DNA of 64,000 nt from Streptomyces sp. WZ-12 (GTDB taxonomy: Bacteria > Actinomycetota > Actinomycetes > Streptomycetales > Streptomycetaceae). Shown here one piece after another: positions 18,873-28,521 of the stretch. The stretch lies in contig NZ_CP118574.1 of NCBI RefSeq assembly GCF_028898845.1, forward strand, positions 4,561,001-4,625,000, written 5' to 3'. Position numbers and translations under genes: made by a program. The notes under the pieces are model-generated. The model was not told the DNA's origin. It saw only the letters and a list, made by a program, of their open reading frames with translations, and did not search any database. Each line of letters starts with the position of its first letter. The first letter of the stretch is position 1.

Positions 18873-20012
18873 TCAGGCCGCGGCGACGGCCCCGTCCCAT
18901 GCCGCACCGGCCGCGCCGACCGCCGCGTCCTCGTCGACCGCGACTCCCAACGCCCGCAGACCGGCGCCCAGCGCCGCCAGCGAGGCGAGCACCACCGCCC
19001 GGTCCGCGGCCCGCCCGTAGTGGTTCACCCTGATCATCTCCGCGGCCAGCGCACCGGCGGCGGCCTGCATCGGGACGGAGCCGTCGGCGGCCAGGGCCGC
19101 GGACACCACCTCACGGGCGTCCGCCTCCGCCGGCGCGCGGAGCGTGGTGGCGGCCGGCGCCGCGTGCTCGTCGCGGATCACGTACGGCACCGGACCGCCG
19201 AGCACCGCGACGCCCGCCCGGACCGCCGCGGCGGCCGCCCGGTGCCGGGTGATGACCGCGTCCAGCCCCTCTTCCTCGATCCGGTCCACCGCCTGCTCCA
19301 GCGCGAGCATCTCCAACTGCGCCGGGGCGTGCGGAAGGGCGGTGCGACCGGCGTCGATCCAGCGCTCCTTCCAGTCCAGCAGCGAGAGGTAAGAGCGCCG
19401 CGGCGCCTGCTCGTTGGCGGCGATCCGCTCCCAGGCGCGGGCGCTGACCGACACCGCGGAGACCCCGGCCGGACCGGCCAACGCCTTCTGGCCGCCGATG
19501 ACGCAGAGGTCCACGCCCCACGCGTCGGTGAGCAGCGGCTCGGCGCCCACCGAGGCGACCGCGTCGAGCATCAGCAGCGCCCCGTGCTCCCGTACCACCG
19601 TGCCGATCTCAGCGACCGGGTTGGTGTTGCCGGTCGCCGCCTCGGCGTGCACCAGGCTCACGAAGTCGATCTCGGGGTGCTCCCGCAGCGCGTCCGCCAC
19701 CTGCCCGGGGCTGACCGCACCGGTGAACGGCGCGCTGATGGTGATCACCTCGGCGCCACAGGACCGCAGCCAGCCGCCGAACGTCTCGCCGTAGGGGCCG
19801 GTGATGATGTTGAGGGCGGTGCTGCCGGGCCGCACGGCCGAGCGGATGCACGCCTCCAGGGGCAGCAGCGCCTCGCCCTGCATCGTCACGACATCGCAGC
19901 GGGTGCGCATCAGGGCCGCGACCTTGTCCTCGATGCGCGCGAAACGGGCGGCGTCGAGCGGGGGCAGGTCGAGCAGAAGCGGGGCGTCGGCGTTCGCAGT
20001 CACGGCAGTCAC
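18873..20012 (-). CDS. Class V PLP aminotransferase (alanine-glyoxylate type)
   Basis: A 379-residue fold-type I PLP enzyme of the aminotransferase class V group. Visible features are GPYGETF (phosphate-binding region), HAEAATGNTNPV, LMLDAVASVGA (Asp to the PLP nitrogen), and the Schiff-base Lys in VIGGQKALAGPAG. Similar proteins act on alanine, serine or glyoxylate. The GTG at 20012 is chosen because GGAAGG precedes it by 5 bases; a second in-frame GTG lies at 20003. It ends in the parS-containing terminator. The serine hydrolase gene upstream on the same strand is 172 bp away, so cotranscription is uncertain. Confidence 0.9.
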   Translation of the reverse strand: MTAVTANADAPLLLDLPPLDAARFARIEDKVAALMRTRCDVVTMQGEALLPLEACIRSAVRPGSTALNIITGPYGETFGGWLRSCGAEVITISAPFTGAVSPGQVADALREHPEIDFVSLVHAEAATGNTNPVAEIGTVVREHGALLMLDAVASVGAEPLLTDAWGVDLCVIGGQKALAGPAGVSAVSVSARAWERIAANEQAPRRSYLSLLDWKERWIDAGRTALPHAPAQLEMLALEQAVDRIEEEGLDAVITRHRAAAAAVRAGVAVLGGPVPYVIRDEHAAPAATTLRAPAEADAREVVSAALAADGSVPMQAAAGALAAEMIRVNHYGRAADRAVVLASLAALGAGLRALGVAVDEDAAVGAAGAAWDGAVAAA

Positions 20013-20184
20013 GGTGGCCTTCCAGCGGTAGCGAGCCGCGCGCTGCGGCGGCTCCTGACATCTCGCTCGACTGTACGTCCGCCGGTGCACCCCCGTCGGC
20101 CGGGTCCTGGCCCCTCCCCGGGCCCGGACGACCCGCGGCGCGGGGGCCGCCCGGCCGGCCCCCGCTGCCGTTCCCCGCCTCCGG

Positions 20185-21645
20185 TCAGACGCCCCGCCAG
20201 CCCTCGGGGTCCACCCCGCCCGGCACCGGTCCCGCGGGCTCGTAGGGCCCGCGGGTGAAGACGAAGCTCCCCAGGTCGAGGTGGGTGACCGTGCCGTCCG
20301 GCGCCCGCTGCGCGCGGAGCGTCTCGCCGGCGTAGTAGCCGTCCAGCCCGGTCCAGGTGCCGTCTTCCTCGGCCCGGAAGCGCGAGGTGCGCCCGCCACC
20401 GGACAGCGTGATCAACTCCAGCCCGCGCCCGTCCATCAACCGCAGCGCGAACGGGTTCGCGCCCCAGTACCAGGGCCCGGTCAGGGCCAACAACTCCTCG
20501 TCCACCGGGCCCGGCAGCGGGCGCCACGGCTCCGGGATCCGCGGCTCCTGGCTCGCGACGATCTCCAGGAAGTCGGCCGCCACCATGCTGATCGGCACGC
20601 CGGAGGTGCAGTTCGCCAGCGCCAGCGCCGCCGTGTCCTGCCCCCGGTCGATCCACAGCGCCGCCAGGAATCCCGGCATCGACCCGGTGTGGCCGGCGAG
20701 CAGCCGCCCGCGCCGCCGTACCAGCTGTGTGCCCAGCCCGTACCCCCCGTCCCAGCTGTCGCCCTCCGGCGGCACCGCGGGCTCCTGCATCTCGGCCAGG
20801 CTCGCCCCGCTCAGCACCCGCTCATCGCCCCGCAGCAGGAAGGCCGCCCACCGGCACAGGTCCTCCGCCGTGGACCACAACTGCCCCGCCGGGCCCATCA
20901 GTCCGGTGTCGTGCGCGGGCTCCGGCAGCACCGCATCGGCCCACGGATGGACCGCCCAGCCCTCCGCGTGCGGCGCCCCCGGCAGAAGCGTCGTCCGGGC
21001 CATGCCCAGCGGCTCCAGCACCTCGCGCCGCAGGACCTCGCCCCATGGCGTCCCGCCCCGCAGCCGCTCCACGAGTGCCCCGAGCACCGCGTAGCCGAGG
21101 TTGGAGTAGTGATGGCGCCGCCCCACCGGATGCAGCCGGGACCGCTCACCGAACAGATCGGTCGGCTCGGGCCGCAATCCGCCGTCGGTCCGCTCCCACC
21201 AGGGGCCTCGCGACTCCGCCGCCAACCCCGCACCGTGCGCGAGGAGTTGGGCGACCGTCGCTTCCGGAACGGGGACGTCCTGCAGATAGGCCCCGATGGG
21301 ATCGTCCAGCCCCAGCAGCCCCTCGTCCCGGAGCCGCAGCACCAGCACGGCCACGAAGTTCTTGGTCAACGAGCCGATCCGGTACTGCACATCGCCGTGC
21401 GGCACCTCTCCGTCCACCGCGCCACGGGCCCCCGCCCAGACCACCCGGCCCCCGCGGACCACGGCCCCCATCATCGACGGCGCCCGCCCCTCGGACTGCG
21501 CAACCGCCAACCGCCGCACCAGACCCCGCCGCGTCTGCGGCAACAACTCCGCATGATCCTCGGCCACTTCGACGACGACACCGTCACGCGGAACCACCGC
21601 ACCCACCCCGGGCTCCTGCGCATCCGTCGACTCCACAACCGTCAT
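20185..21645 (-). CDS. Serine hydrolase of the beta-lactamase/PBP4* family
   Basis: A 486-residue class C-like serine hydrolase. The catalytic S-x-x-K is SLTK (S92-K95), the second motif is Y-S-N in HHYSNLGYAVLG, and the third is HTG in LLAGHTGSMPGF. All three are intact. No signal peptide is apparent, so it is probably a cytoplasmic esterase or D-aminopeptidase rather than a secreted lactamase. A C-terminal lipocalin-like part (about 380-486) is common in this group. The ATG at 21645 has GGGGAG 5-10 bases upstream. It lies 134 bp downstream of dnaB in the same direction. Confidence 0.88.
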   Translation of the reverse strand: MTVVESTDAQEPGVGAVVPRDGVVVEVAEDHAELLPQTRRGLVRRLAVAQSEGRAPSMMGAVVRGGRVVWAGARGAVDGEVPHGDVQYRIGSLTKNFVAVLVLRLRDEGLLGLDDPIGAYLQDVPVPEATVAQLLAHGAGLAAESRGPWWERTDGGLRPEPTDLFGERSRLHPVGRRHHYSNLGYAVLGALVERLRGGTPWGEVLRREVLEPLGMARTTLLPGAPHAEGWAVHPWADAVLPEPAHDTGLMGPAGQLWSTAEDLCRWAAFLLRGDERVLSGASLAEMQEPAVPPEGDSWDGGYGLGTQLVRRRGRLLAGHTGSMPGFLAALWIDRGQDTAALALANCTSGVPISMVAADFLEIVASQEPRIPEPWRPLPGPVDEELLALTGPWYWGANPFALRLMDGRGLELITLSGGGRTSRFRAEEDGTWTGLDGYYAGETLRAQRAPDGTVTHLDLGSFVFTRGPYEPAGPVPGGVDPEGWRGV

Positions 21646-21779
21646 GACGCTCCCCAATGAGACTTCCCGCCGGCCGCACCGGCCCGGCCGGCCGCTGTCA
21701 ACGGCGGACAACGCCCACCGCGCCGCCATCCTGCCCGCCCACCGGGCACCGCCGCTTCGGCGCGGGGCGCCCGCTCGGC

Positions 21780-23258
21780 TCAGGTCTGCGCCATGTCCAC
21801 GAAGCGCGAGTAGTGACCCTGGAAGGCCACCGTGATCGTCGCGGTGGGACCGTTACGGTGCTTCGCCACGATCAGGTCGGCCTCGCCGGCCCGCGGCGAC
21901 TCCTTCTCGTAGGCGTCCTCGCGGTGCAGCAGGATGACCATGTCGGCGTCCTGCTCGATGGAACCGGATTCACGCAGGTCGGAGACCATCGGCTTCTTGT
22001 CCGTGCGCTGCTCGGGGCCACGGTTCAACTGCGAGAGCGCGATGACCGGGAGCTCCAACTCCTTGGCCAGCAGCTTGAGGTTTCGGGACATGTCCGAAAC
22101 CTCCTGCTGACGGCTCTCGGCCCGCTTGGAACCGCCGGACTGCATGAGCTGGAGGTAGTCGATGACGACCAGCTTGAGCTCGTTCCGCTGCTTCAGCCGG
22201 CGGCACTTGGCGCGGATCTCCATCATCGAGAGGTTCGGCGAATCGTCGATGTAGAGCGGCGCCGCCGAGACGTCCGGCATCCGGCGCGCCAGCCGCGTCC
22301 AGTCGTCGTCGGTCATGCTGCCGGAGCGCATGTGGTGCAGCGCGACCCGCGCCTCGGCGGACAGCAGACGCATCGCGATCTCGTTGCGCCCCATTTCGAG
22401 CGAGAAGATCACGCTCGGCAGGTTGTTCTTGATCGAGCAGGCCCGCGCGAAGTCCAGCGCCAGCGTCGACTTACCCATGGCCGGACGGGCCGCGATCACG
22501 ATCATCTGGCCCGGGTGCAGACCGTTGGTGAGCGCGTCGAGATCGGTGAAGCCGGTCGGCACGCCGGTCATCTGGCCCTGGCGCGAGCCGATCGCCTCGA
22601 TCTCGTCGAGCGCGCCCTCCATGATCTCGCCGAGCGGCAGGTAGTCCTCGCTGGTCCGCTGCTCGGTGACGGCGTAGATCTCCGCCTGGGCCTTGTTGAC
22701 GATCTCGTCGACGTCGCCGTCGGCGGCGTATCCCATCTGCGTGATCCGGGTGCCGGCCTCGACGAGGCGGCGCAGCACCGCCCGCTCGTGGACGATCTCC
22801 GCGTAGTACTCGGCGTTGGCGGCCGTCGGAACGGACTGCACCAGGGTGTGCAGGTACGAGCCGCCGCCGACCCGGCCGATCTCGCCGCGCTTGGTGAGCT
22901 CGGCGGCGATGGTGATCGGGTCGGCCGGCTCGCCCTTGGCGTAGAGGTCGAGGATCGCCTGGTAGATCAGCTCGTGGGCCGGACGGTAGAAGTCCTCGCC
23001 CTTGAGCACCTCGACGACATCGGCGATGGCGTCCTTGGACAGCAGCATGCCGCCGAGCACGGACTGCTCGGCGTCGAGGTCCTGCGGGGGGACGCGCTCG
23101 AAGCCGCCGGACCAGGAACCGCCGCCCTCGTCGTCGCGGTCCGGGCGGTCGCCGCGACCCCGGCCCTTGCCGTCGCCCCGACGGGAGCGGGCGGCCGGCA
23201 GCAGGTCGCTCGGACCGGAGTCCGCCCAGGGGTCTTCCATGGGCTCGGGAATGCTCAC
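21780..23258 (-). CDS. dnaB: Replicative DNA helicase DnaB
   Basis: DnaB is the hexameric helicase that unwinds DNA at the replication fork after DnaA opens oriC. The 492-residue product has a charged N-terminal extension of about 50 residues, the helical N-terminal domain (about 58-160), a linker, and the RecA-like domain with Walker A at 256-264 (ARPAMGKST) and Walker B LVVIDYLQLM. No intein interrupts the P-loop. The GTG at 23258 follows GGAGGAGG. It is preceded by a 460-bp region with several DnaA boxes, so DnaA may control it. Confidence 0.97.
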   Translation of the reverse strand: MSIPEPMEDPWADSGPSDLLPAARSRRGDGKGRGRGDRPDRDDEGGGSWSGGFERVPPQDLDAEQSVLGGMLLSKDAIADVVEVLKGEDFYRPAHELIYQAILDLYAKGEPADPITIAAELTKRGEIGRVGGGSYLHTLVQSVPTAANAEYYAEIVHERAVLRRLVEAGTRITQMGYAADGDVDEIVNKAQAEIYAVTEQRTSEDYLPLGEIMEGALDEIEAIGSRQGQMTGVPTGFTDLDALTNGLHPGQMIVIAARPAMGKSTLALDFARACSIKNNLPSVIFSLEMGRNEIAMRLLSAEARVALHHMRSGSMTDDDWTRLARRMPDVSAAPLYIDDSPNLSMMEIRAKCRRLKQRNELKLVVIDYLQLMQSGGSKRAESRQQEVSDMSRNLKLLAKELELPVIALSQLNRGPEQRTDKKPMVSDLRESGSIEQDADMVILLHREDAYEKESPRAGEADLIVAKHRNGPTATITVAFQGHYSRFVDMAQT

Positions 23259-23718
23259 CCCGGCACCTCCTCCCGTCCGCGACGCGGACCTTGCTGTGCG
23301 GTTCTTTCTTACGGCACAGCTCTGACAATCAAGTCGCCCGACTCCGGTTACGGCGCGTCGAGTTCGGACGGGGTTTCCTGGCCGGAACAGGCGGCGGGTG
23401 CCGGACCACGGTAGGCCCGCACGCACCGTCCGCCAATCTGGTTATCCACAGGCCATGTGGATGACCGCCCCATAGCTGTGGAGAAGTCCCCGGATCCTGT
23501 GCACGGGCCGGGGGAAACTTCTGTGGACAAGCACACAATTACGCCATCCACACCTGCCTGACCTGGGCTTTTCTCATCCATAGGCTGTGGGGGAGAAAAA
23601 CTTCGGCAACCTGTTCATGATCGCTGCGAACGCCACACAGAAGGCACCTCCACACAGCGGAAAGTAAGGATCACAAGACAGTTGCATCTGTTACCTGTGG
23701 ACGATTAGATTGCCGCTC
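23259..23718. promoter_or_regulatory. DnaA-box cluster between dnaB and a MATE gene
   Basis: This 460-bp divergent gap is less GC-rich than its flanks. It contains two perfect 9-mers: TTATCCACA (23442-23450) and TTGTCCACA on the minus strand (23522-23530). Near matches are at 23456-23464, 23477-23485, 23544-23552, 23586-23594 and 23696-23704. Such density is otherwise seen here only at oriC. It could titrate DnaA or couple dnaB transcription to replication. No gene is supported inside it. Confidence 0.7.
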
Positions 23719-25056
23719 ATGACACAGGCCCCCGCGACGCCACGGCGTGCCCCCCGCCGCCATGACCGCGAGATCGTCGCGCTGGCCCTGCCGGCCTTCG
23801 GCGCCCTGGTCGCGGAACCGCTCTTCGTCATGGTCGACAGCGCCGTCATCGGCCACCTCGGCACCCGCCAGCTCGCCGGTCTCGGCGTCGCCGCCGCCCT
23901 CCTCACGACCGCCGTCTCGGTCTTCGTCTTCCTCGCCTACGCCACCACCGCCGCGGTCGCCCGCCGGGTCGGCGCCGGCGACCTCCCCGCGGCAATACGC
24001 CAGGGCATGGACGGCATCTGGCTCGCCCTACTCCTCGGCGCGGCCGTCATCGCCGTCGTCCTGCCCACCGCTCCCTGGCTCGTCGAGGTCTTCGGCGCCT
24101 CCCCGGCCGCCGCCCCGTACGCCACCACGTACCTGCGGATCAGCGCGCTCGGCATCCCCGCGATGCTGGTCGTGCTCGCCGCCACCGGAGTCCTGCGCGG
24201 CCTCCAGGACACCAGGACCCCGCTCTACGTCGCCGTCGGCGGCTTCACCGCCAACGCCGCCCTCAACGCCGGGCTGGTGTACCTCGCCGGCCTCGGCATC
24301 GCCGGCTCCGCCTGGGGCACCGTGATCGCCCAGTGCGGCATGGCCGTCGCCTACCTCGTCGTCGTGGTCCGCGGCGCCCGCCACCATGGTGCCTCACTCC
24401 GCCCGGACGCCGCCGGGATCCGAGCCTGCGCCCAGGCCGGCGTCCCGCTGCTGATCCGCACCCTCTCGCTGCGCGCGGTGCTGATGATCGCCACCGCCGT
24501 CGCCGCCCGGCTCGGCGACGCCGAGGTCGCCGCCCACCAGATCGTGCTGTCCCTCTGGTCCCTCCTGGCCTTCGCGCTGGACGCCATCGCCATCGCCGGG
24601 CAGGCCATCATCGGGCGTTACCTCGGCGCCGGGGACGAGGACGGCGCCCGGGCCGCCTGCCGCCGGATGGTCCAGTGGGGCATCGCCTCCGGCGTGGTCC
24701 TCGGCGTCTTGGTGACGCTCGCCCGGCCGCTCTTCATCCCCCTCTTCACCACCGATCCCGCCGTTCAACACCCGCTGCTCGCCACGCTCCTGGTCGTCGC
24801 GGTCACCCAGCCGGTCTCGGGCGTCGTCTTCATCCTCGACGGCGTCCTCATGGGCGCGGGGGACGGGCCCTACCTCGCCGGGGCGATGGTGGTGACGCTG
24901 GCCGTCTTCGTCCCTGCGGCCCTCGCCGTCCCGGCCCTCGGCGGCGGTCTGGTCGCCGTGTGGTGGGCGATGGCCCTCATGATGACCGTCCGGATGCTGA
25001 CGCTCTGGCTGCGCACCCGATCCGGACGGTGGATTGTGACCGGAGCCTCGCGATGA
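23719..25056 (+). CDS. MATE-family multidrug/metabolite exporter
   Basis: A 445-residue protein with twelve hydrophobic segments arranged as two bundles of six, the MATE/DinF pattern. The N-terminal part shows IVALALPAFGALVAEPLFVMVDSAVIGHLG, with the Asp and the G-x-L-G of the family. It would export cationic drugs or metabolites using H+ or Na+. A TTG three codons upstream (23710) is also open, but the ATG at 23719 gives the better start. The nearest DnaA box is 15 bp before it. It is divergent from dnaB. Confidence 0.93.
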   Translation: MTQAPATPRRAPRRHDREIVALALPAFGALVAEPLFVMVDSAVIGHLGTRQLAGLGVAAALLTTAVSVFVFLAYATTAAVARRVGAGDLPAAIRQGMDGIWLALLLGAAVIAVVLPTAPWLVEVFGASPAAAPYATTYLRISALGIPAMLVVLAATGVLRGLQDTRTPLYVAVGGFTANAALNAGLVYLAGLGIAGSAWGTVIAQCGMAVAYLVVVVRGARHHGASLRPDAAGIRACAQAGVPLLIRTLSLRAVLMIATAVAARLGDAEVAAHQIVLSLWSLLAFALDAIAIAGQAIIGRYLGAGDEDGARAACRRMVQWGIASGVVLGVLVTLARPLFIPLFTTDPAVQHPLLATLLVVAVTQPVSGVVFILDGVLMGAGDGPYLAGAMVVTLAVFVPAALAVPALGGGLVAVWWAMALMMTVRMLTLWLRTRSGRWIVTGASR

Positions 25057-25096
25057 AGCACCTGCCGAATTCCGGCCCCGCACAGATAATGACCTT

Positions 25097-25963
25097 GTGC
25101 GCTCGCTTGCCAGGAAATCCGTCCTGCCCCTGACGCTCGTCATCGTCGGGGCAGCCGCAGTGGTGGGCTACGCCGCGGAGGAGGACCACCACAGCAGAGC
25201 CGGCAGTGGCCCCGCCGGTTATGGCAAGTCCGGCGAGCCCGGCGGGCCGCCCCAGGACCAGGACCCGTCGGCCTCCGCCCCGCCCCAGGACGGCAACGCC
25301 TACACCCCGCGCAGGACCGAGGAGAACGGCCGGATCGGCGCGGTCTTCGAGAAGGACGACCACGGTGCCCACTTCTGCACCGCGAGCGTGGTGCAGAGCC
25401 CGGGCCGGAACATGCTGATCACCGCGGCCCACTGCGCCTTCGACGCCGACACCGGCAAGCCGGTGGACGACCTGGTCTTCGCCCCGGACTACCGCAACGG
25501 CGACGAGCCCACCGGCCTGTGGAAGGTCAACAAGGTTGTGGTGGACGACCGTTGGGCCAAGTCGCAGGACGAGGACCTCGACGTCGCCTTCCTCAGCCTC
25601 GACACCAAGGACGGCAAGCAGATCCAGGACGTCCTCGGCGGCAACACCCTCGGCATCGACCGCGGCTTCGACAACGAGGTCAAGATCACCGGCTACCCCA
25701 CCAGCCGGGACACCCCGATCTCCTGCCAGAACCGCGCCACGAAGTTCAGCGACACCCAGATGCGCATCCAGTGCACCGACTTCGAGGGCGGCACCAGCGG
25801 CAGCCCCTGGCTGGCCGACTACGACCCCAAGAGCCACACCGGCACGGTCATCGGCGTCCTCGGCGGTCACGAGGGCGGCGGCGACCAGGACGACGTGTCC
25901 TACGCCGCGTACTTCGACGACGACATCGCCAAGCTCTACAAGCGCGCCCAGGACGAGGACTGA
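25097..25963 (+). CDS. Secreted or membrane-anchored trypsin-like serine protease
   Basis: A 288-residue S1-fold protease. An N-terminal hydrophobic segment at about 8-27 (signal peptide or anchor) is followed by a Gly/Pro-rich linker to about 70. The triad is intact: H112 in TAAHC, D162 in DLDVAFL, S236 in GGTSGSPW. It should act outside the membrane. The four Cys may form two disulfides. The GTG at 25097 begins MRSLARKSVLPLTLV. It lies 40 bp after the MATE stop and could be cotranscribed. A strong hairpin follows 28 bp after its stop. Confidence 0.92.
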   Translation: MRSLARKSVLPLTLVIVGAAAVVGYAAEEDHHSRAGSGPAGYGKSGEPGGPPQDQDPSASAPPQDGNAYTPRRTEENGRIGAVFEKDDHGAHFCTASVVQSPGRNMLITAAHCAFDADTGKPVDDLVFAPDYRNGDEPTGLWKVNKVVVDDRWAKSQDEDLDVAFLSLDTKDGKQIQDVLGGNTLGIDRGFDNEVKITGYPTSRDTPISCQNRATKFSDTQMRIQCTDFEGGTSGSPWLADYDPKSHTGTVIGVLGGHEGGGDQDDVSYAAYFDDDIAKLYKRAQDED

Positions 25964-25991
25964 CCGCCGCTCAGCCCCACCCGCACAGCGC

Positions 25992-26026
25992 GAAGGGCCG
26001 TACCCCACGAGGGAGTACGGCCCTTC
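25992..26026. terminator. Bidirectional terminator (12-bp perfect stem)
   Basis: GAAGGGCCGTAC (25992-26003) pairs perfectly with GTACGGCCCTTC (26015-26026) around an 11-base loop. It ends both the protease gene (plus) and the rpsF-ssb-rpsR-rplI operon (minus). Confidence 0.85.
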
Positions 26027-26047
26027 GGCGTTCGCTGCGAACTACGC

Positions 26048-26494
26048 TCAGGCGGCGATGACCTCGACGCCCAGCTTCGCGACGACCTCGGCGTGCAGAC
26101 GCACCGAGATCTGGTGCGCGCCCAGGGTCTTGATCGGCGAACCGACCTCGACGCGGCGCTTGTCGACGTCCGGACCACCGGCGGCCTTGATCGCCGAGGC
26201 GATGTCGGCCTGGGTGACCGAGCCGAACAGGCGGCCGGCCTCGCCGGCACGCACGGCCAGCTTCACGTTGACGCCCTCAAGCTGAGCCTTGACCTCGTTG
26301 GCCTGCTCGATCGTGGCGATCTCGCGGATCTTGCGACCGCGGCGGATCTGCTCGACGTCCTTCTCGCCACCCTTGGTCCAGCGGATCGCGAAACCGCGCG
26401 GAACCAGGTAGTTGCGGGCGTACCCGTCCTTGACGTCAACGACGTCGCCGGCGGTGCCGAGGCCGGAGACCTCGTGGGTGAGGATGATCTTCAT
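26048..26494 (-). CDS. rplI: 50S ribosomal protein L9
   Basis: A full-length 148-residue L9. The N-terminal RNA-binding domain begins [30 protein letters not shown], followed by the long connecting helix and the C-terminal domain. It binds domain V of 23S rRNA. It is the last gene of the conserved rpsF-ssb-rpsR-rplI operon, 18 bp after rpsR, and is followed by the strong bidirectional terminator. Confidence 0.99.
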   Translation of the reverse strand: MKIILTHEVSGLGTAGDVVDVKDGYARNYLVPRGFAIRWTKGGEKDVEQIRRGRKIREIATIEQANEVKAQLEGVNVKLAVRAGEAGRLFGSVTQADIASAIKAAGGPDVDKRRVEVGSPIKTLGAHQISVRLHAEVVAKLGVEVIAA

Positions 26495-26512
26495 GTGTCG
26501 GTCACCCTTCCC

Positions 26513-26749
26513 TTATCGCGCGGTGGACGTGTAGGGCAGCAGCGCCATCTCACGGCTGTTCTTCACGGCCGTGGCGACGTCACGCTGGTGCTGAGTGCAG
26601 TTGCCGGTGACCCGGCGGGCACGGATCTTGCCGCGGTCGGAGATGAACTTCCGCAGCAGGTTCGTGTCCTTGTAGTCGACGTAGGAGATCTTCTCCTTGC
26701 AGAACACGCAAACCTTCTTCTTAGGCTTGCGAGCAGGCGGCTTCGCCAT
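26513..26749 (-). CDS. rpsR: 30S ribosomal protein S18 (zinc-type)
   Basis: A 78-residue S18 that keeps the metal-binding residues: C-x2-C in [10 protein letters not shown] and the later C-x2-H in GNCTQHQ. It is therefore the zinc-containing (C+) form; many actinobacteria keep a second, zinc-free copy elsewhere for zinc starvation. It binds S6 in the platform of the 30S subunit. It follows ssb across a gap of 126 bp that contains two parS-type sites. Confidence 0.98.
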   Translation of the reverse strand: MAKPPARKPKKKVCVFCKEKISYVDYKDTNLLRKFISDRGKIRARRVTGNCTQHQRDVATAVKNSREMALLPYTSTAR

Positions 26750-26816
26750 TGTCTCTCTCCAGTGAGTTCAAGAAGTGTGTGCTGACGCCCTCAGGCACCG
26801 GCCGCTCTCCGACCTC

Positions 26817-26830
26817 GTGTCACGTGAAAC
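26817..26830. other. parS-like site, one mismatch (GTGTCACGTGAAAC)
   Basis: Third base of the 14-mer is G instead of T. It sits 19 bp (start to start) before a perfect site in the ssb-rpsR gap, within an operon. Confidence 0.75.
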
Positions 26831-26835
26831 ACGCC

Positions 26836-26849
26836 GTTTCACGTGAAAC
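26836..26849. other. parS site (perfect) between ssb and rpsR
   Basis: Perfect GTTTCACGTGAAAC followed by ACCGG. It lies inside the transcribed spacer of the rpsF operon. Confidence 0.95.
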
Positions 26850-26875
26850 ACCGGCGGAGGAACGCATCGCCGGAC

Positions 26876-27469
26876 CTAGAAGGGCGGCTCGTCCGAGTAG
26901 CCACCGCCACCGGAGCCGCCGGAGCCGCCGCCCCAGCCACCGCCGCCACCCTGGCCACCGCCAGAGGGACCACCGGTGGCCCACGGGTCGTCGGCCGGAG
27001 CACCGCCACCCTGCTGACCGCCGCTGGGGCCGCCGCCCCAGCCGCCGCCACCCTGGCCGCCGCCCTGCTGGCCGCCGCCGAAGCCGCCGCCCTGGCCACC
27101 GCGACCGCTGGTCTTGGTGACCTTCGCCGTGGCGTTCCGCAGGCTCGCGCCCACTTCCTCGACGTCGAGCTCGTAGACCGTGCGCTTCACGCCCTCGCGA
27201 TCCTCGTAGGACCGCTGCTTGAGACGGCCCTGGACGATCACGCGGGTACCCCGCGTAAGGGATTCGGCGACGTTCTCCGCCGCCTGACGCCACACCGAGC
27301 AGGTCAGGAACAGGCTCTCGCCGTCCTTCCACTCGTTGGTCTGGCGGTCGAAGGTGCGGGGAGTGGACGCGACGCGGAACTTCGCGACCGCCGCACCGGA
27401 CGGGGTGAAGCGCAGCTCGGGGTCGTCGACAAGATTGCCGACGACCGTGATGACGGTCTCGCCTGCCAT
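26876..27469 (-). CDS. ssb: Single-stranded DNA-binding protein
   Basis: A 197-residue SSB. The OB-fold covers about residues 1-110 ([21 protein letters not shown] ... [20 protein letters not shown]). A Gly/Gln-rich flexible linker follows, and the acidic tip DEPPF at the C terminus recruits partner proteins. It coats ssDNA at forks. It is the second gene of the rpsF operon, 79 bp after rpsF. The linker is unusually Gly-rich, as is typical of streptomycetes. Confidence 0.98.
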   Translation of the reverse strand: MAGETVITVVGNLVDDPELRFTPSGAAVAKFRVASTPRTFDRQTNEWKDGESLFLTCSVWRQAAENVAESLTRGTRVIVQGRLKQRSYEDREGVKRTVYELDVEEVGASLRNATAKVTKTSGRGGQGGGFGGGQQGGGQGGGGWGGGPSGGQQGGGAPADDPWATGGPSGGGQGGGGGWGGGSGGSGGGGYSDEPPF

Positions 27470-27548
27470 TAGGGGAACCTCTCGGCGGGTGTGCTGCTGG
27501 CTGCTGGTGTTGCTACTCGAACCCGGTTACCGCTGAACGCGTACGCGC

Positions 27549-27839
27549 TCAGTGGGTCTCGGGACGGAGGACCTTGGTCCGAAGAACCGACTCGTTCAGG
27601 TTCATCTGACGGTCGAGCTCCTTGACGACCGCAGGCTCGGCCTGCAGGTCGATGACCGAGTAGATGCCCTCGGGCTTCTTGTTGATCTCGTACGAGAGAC
27701 GACGACGGCCCCAGGTGTCGACCTTCTCGACCTTTCCGTTGCCCTCGCGGACGACGGAGAGGAAGTTCTCGATCAGGGGGGCGACGGCGCGCTCCTCCAG
27801 ATCGGGGTCGAGGATGACCATCACCTCGTAGTGACGCAT
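27549..27839 (-). CDS. rpsF: 30S ribosomal protein S6
   Basis: A full-length 96-residue S6, starting [16 protein letters not shown] and ending VLRPETH. It binds S18 on the 30S platform. The ATG at 27839 follows AAAGGAGG; the longer upstream frame has no similarity. It is the first gene of the rpsF-ssb-rpsR-rplI operon, so the promoter lies in 27840-28000, in the divergent gap before a small membrane-protein gene. Confidence 0.98.
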   Translation of the reverse strand: MRHYEVMVILDPDLEERAVAPLIENFLSVVREGNGKVEKVDTWGRRRLSYEINKKPEGIYSVIDLQAEPAVVKELDRQMNLNESVLRTKVLRPETH

Positions 27840-28068
27840 GGTGAACCCACCTCCTTTGGACTCAGCGGCCACGGTCGTTCCGTGGCAGGAGGGTCGTGAT
27901 GCGTTTCCGCGCCCGCCGGCCCGTCATCCGGGCAGACATGTGCGCAGACCGTACAGAGTACCTGCCTCCGCGCTTCCGGTTGAAATCCGCCCACCGGACC
28001 CCGCAATCTGGAACACAATGGGTGTGAGCGGCGTTACAGTGCGCCGCCCCGTCAGTGGGAGGTGCCGT

Positions 28069-28386
28069 ATGGCACAGGCAGCACGGACCCAGCGGAATCT
28101 GCTCGCGATCCTCAACAGCGACGGCCAAACCCATCCCGTGGAGAACACCTTCGCGGTCGTGACCCTCGTCCTCGGAGCGATTGCCGCCTTCACCGCTCTC
28201 TCCCCCGGCCTCCACCTGATCAGTTCCTGGGTGGGCCTGATCGGGATCGGTACGGGCCTGTGGGGTCAGTACATCTCCTCCACGACGGCGGAACGGTTCC
28301 TGTTGATCATCGGGCTCGGTGCCGCCGGCGTCGGGTTCTACATCGGCCTGGCCCACGGCGGCCTCTTCGGCGGCGTCATCGGCTAG
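28069..28386 (+). CDS. Small three-TM membrane protein of unknown function
   Basis: A 105-residue protein with three hydrophobic segments (about residues 25-45, 50-70, 77-100). It starts MAQAARTQRNLLAILN and has conserved-looking Gly pairs in the helices. I do not recognise a named family, though a gene of this type commonly stands divergent to rpsF in streptomycetes. The ATG at 28069 follows GGGAGG at 28057-28062. It lies 135 bp before femX on the same strand. Confidence 0.75.
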   Translation: MAQAARTQRNLLAILNSDGQTHPVENTFAVVTLVLGAIAAFTALSPGLHLISSWVGLIGIGTGLWGQYISSTTAERFLLIIGLGAAGVGFYIGLAHGGLFGGVIG

Positions 28387-28521
28387 TCCGCACCCGTCAC
28401 GCTGGGCTCTACGGGGCCCGGTCCCGTACGGCCCAAACGGGGCGCTCCCGGGTCACAGTAGGCTTCGGCGCGAGAGCCGGAGCCCCGACCGTGGGGACAC
28501 ACCAGCCGAGGAGCGCCCCGC

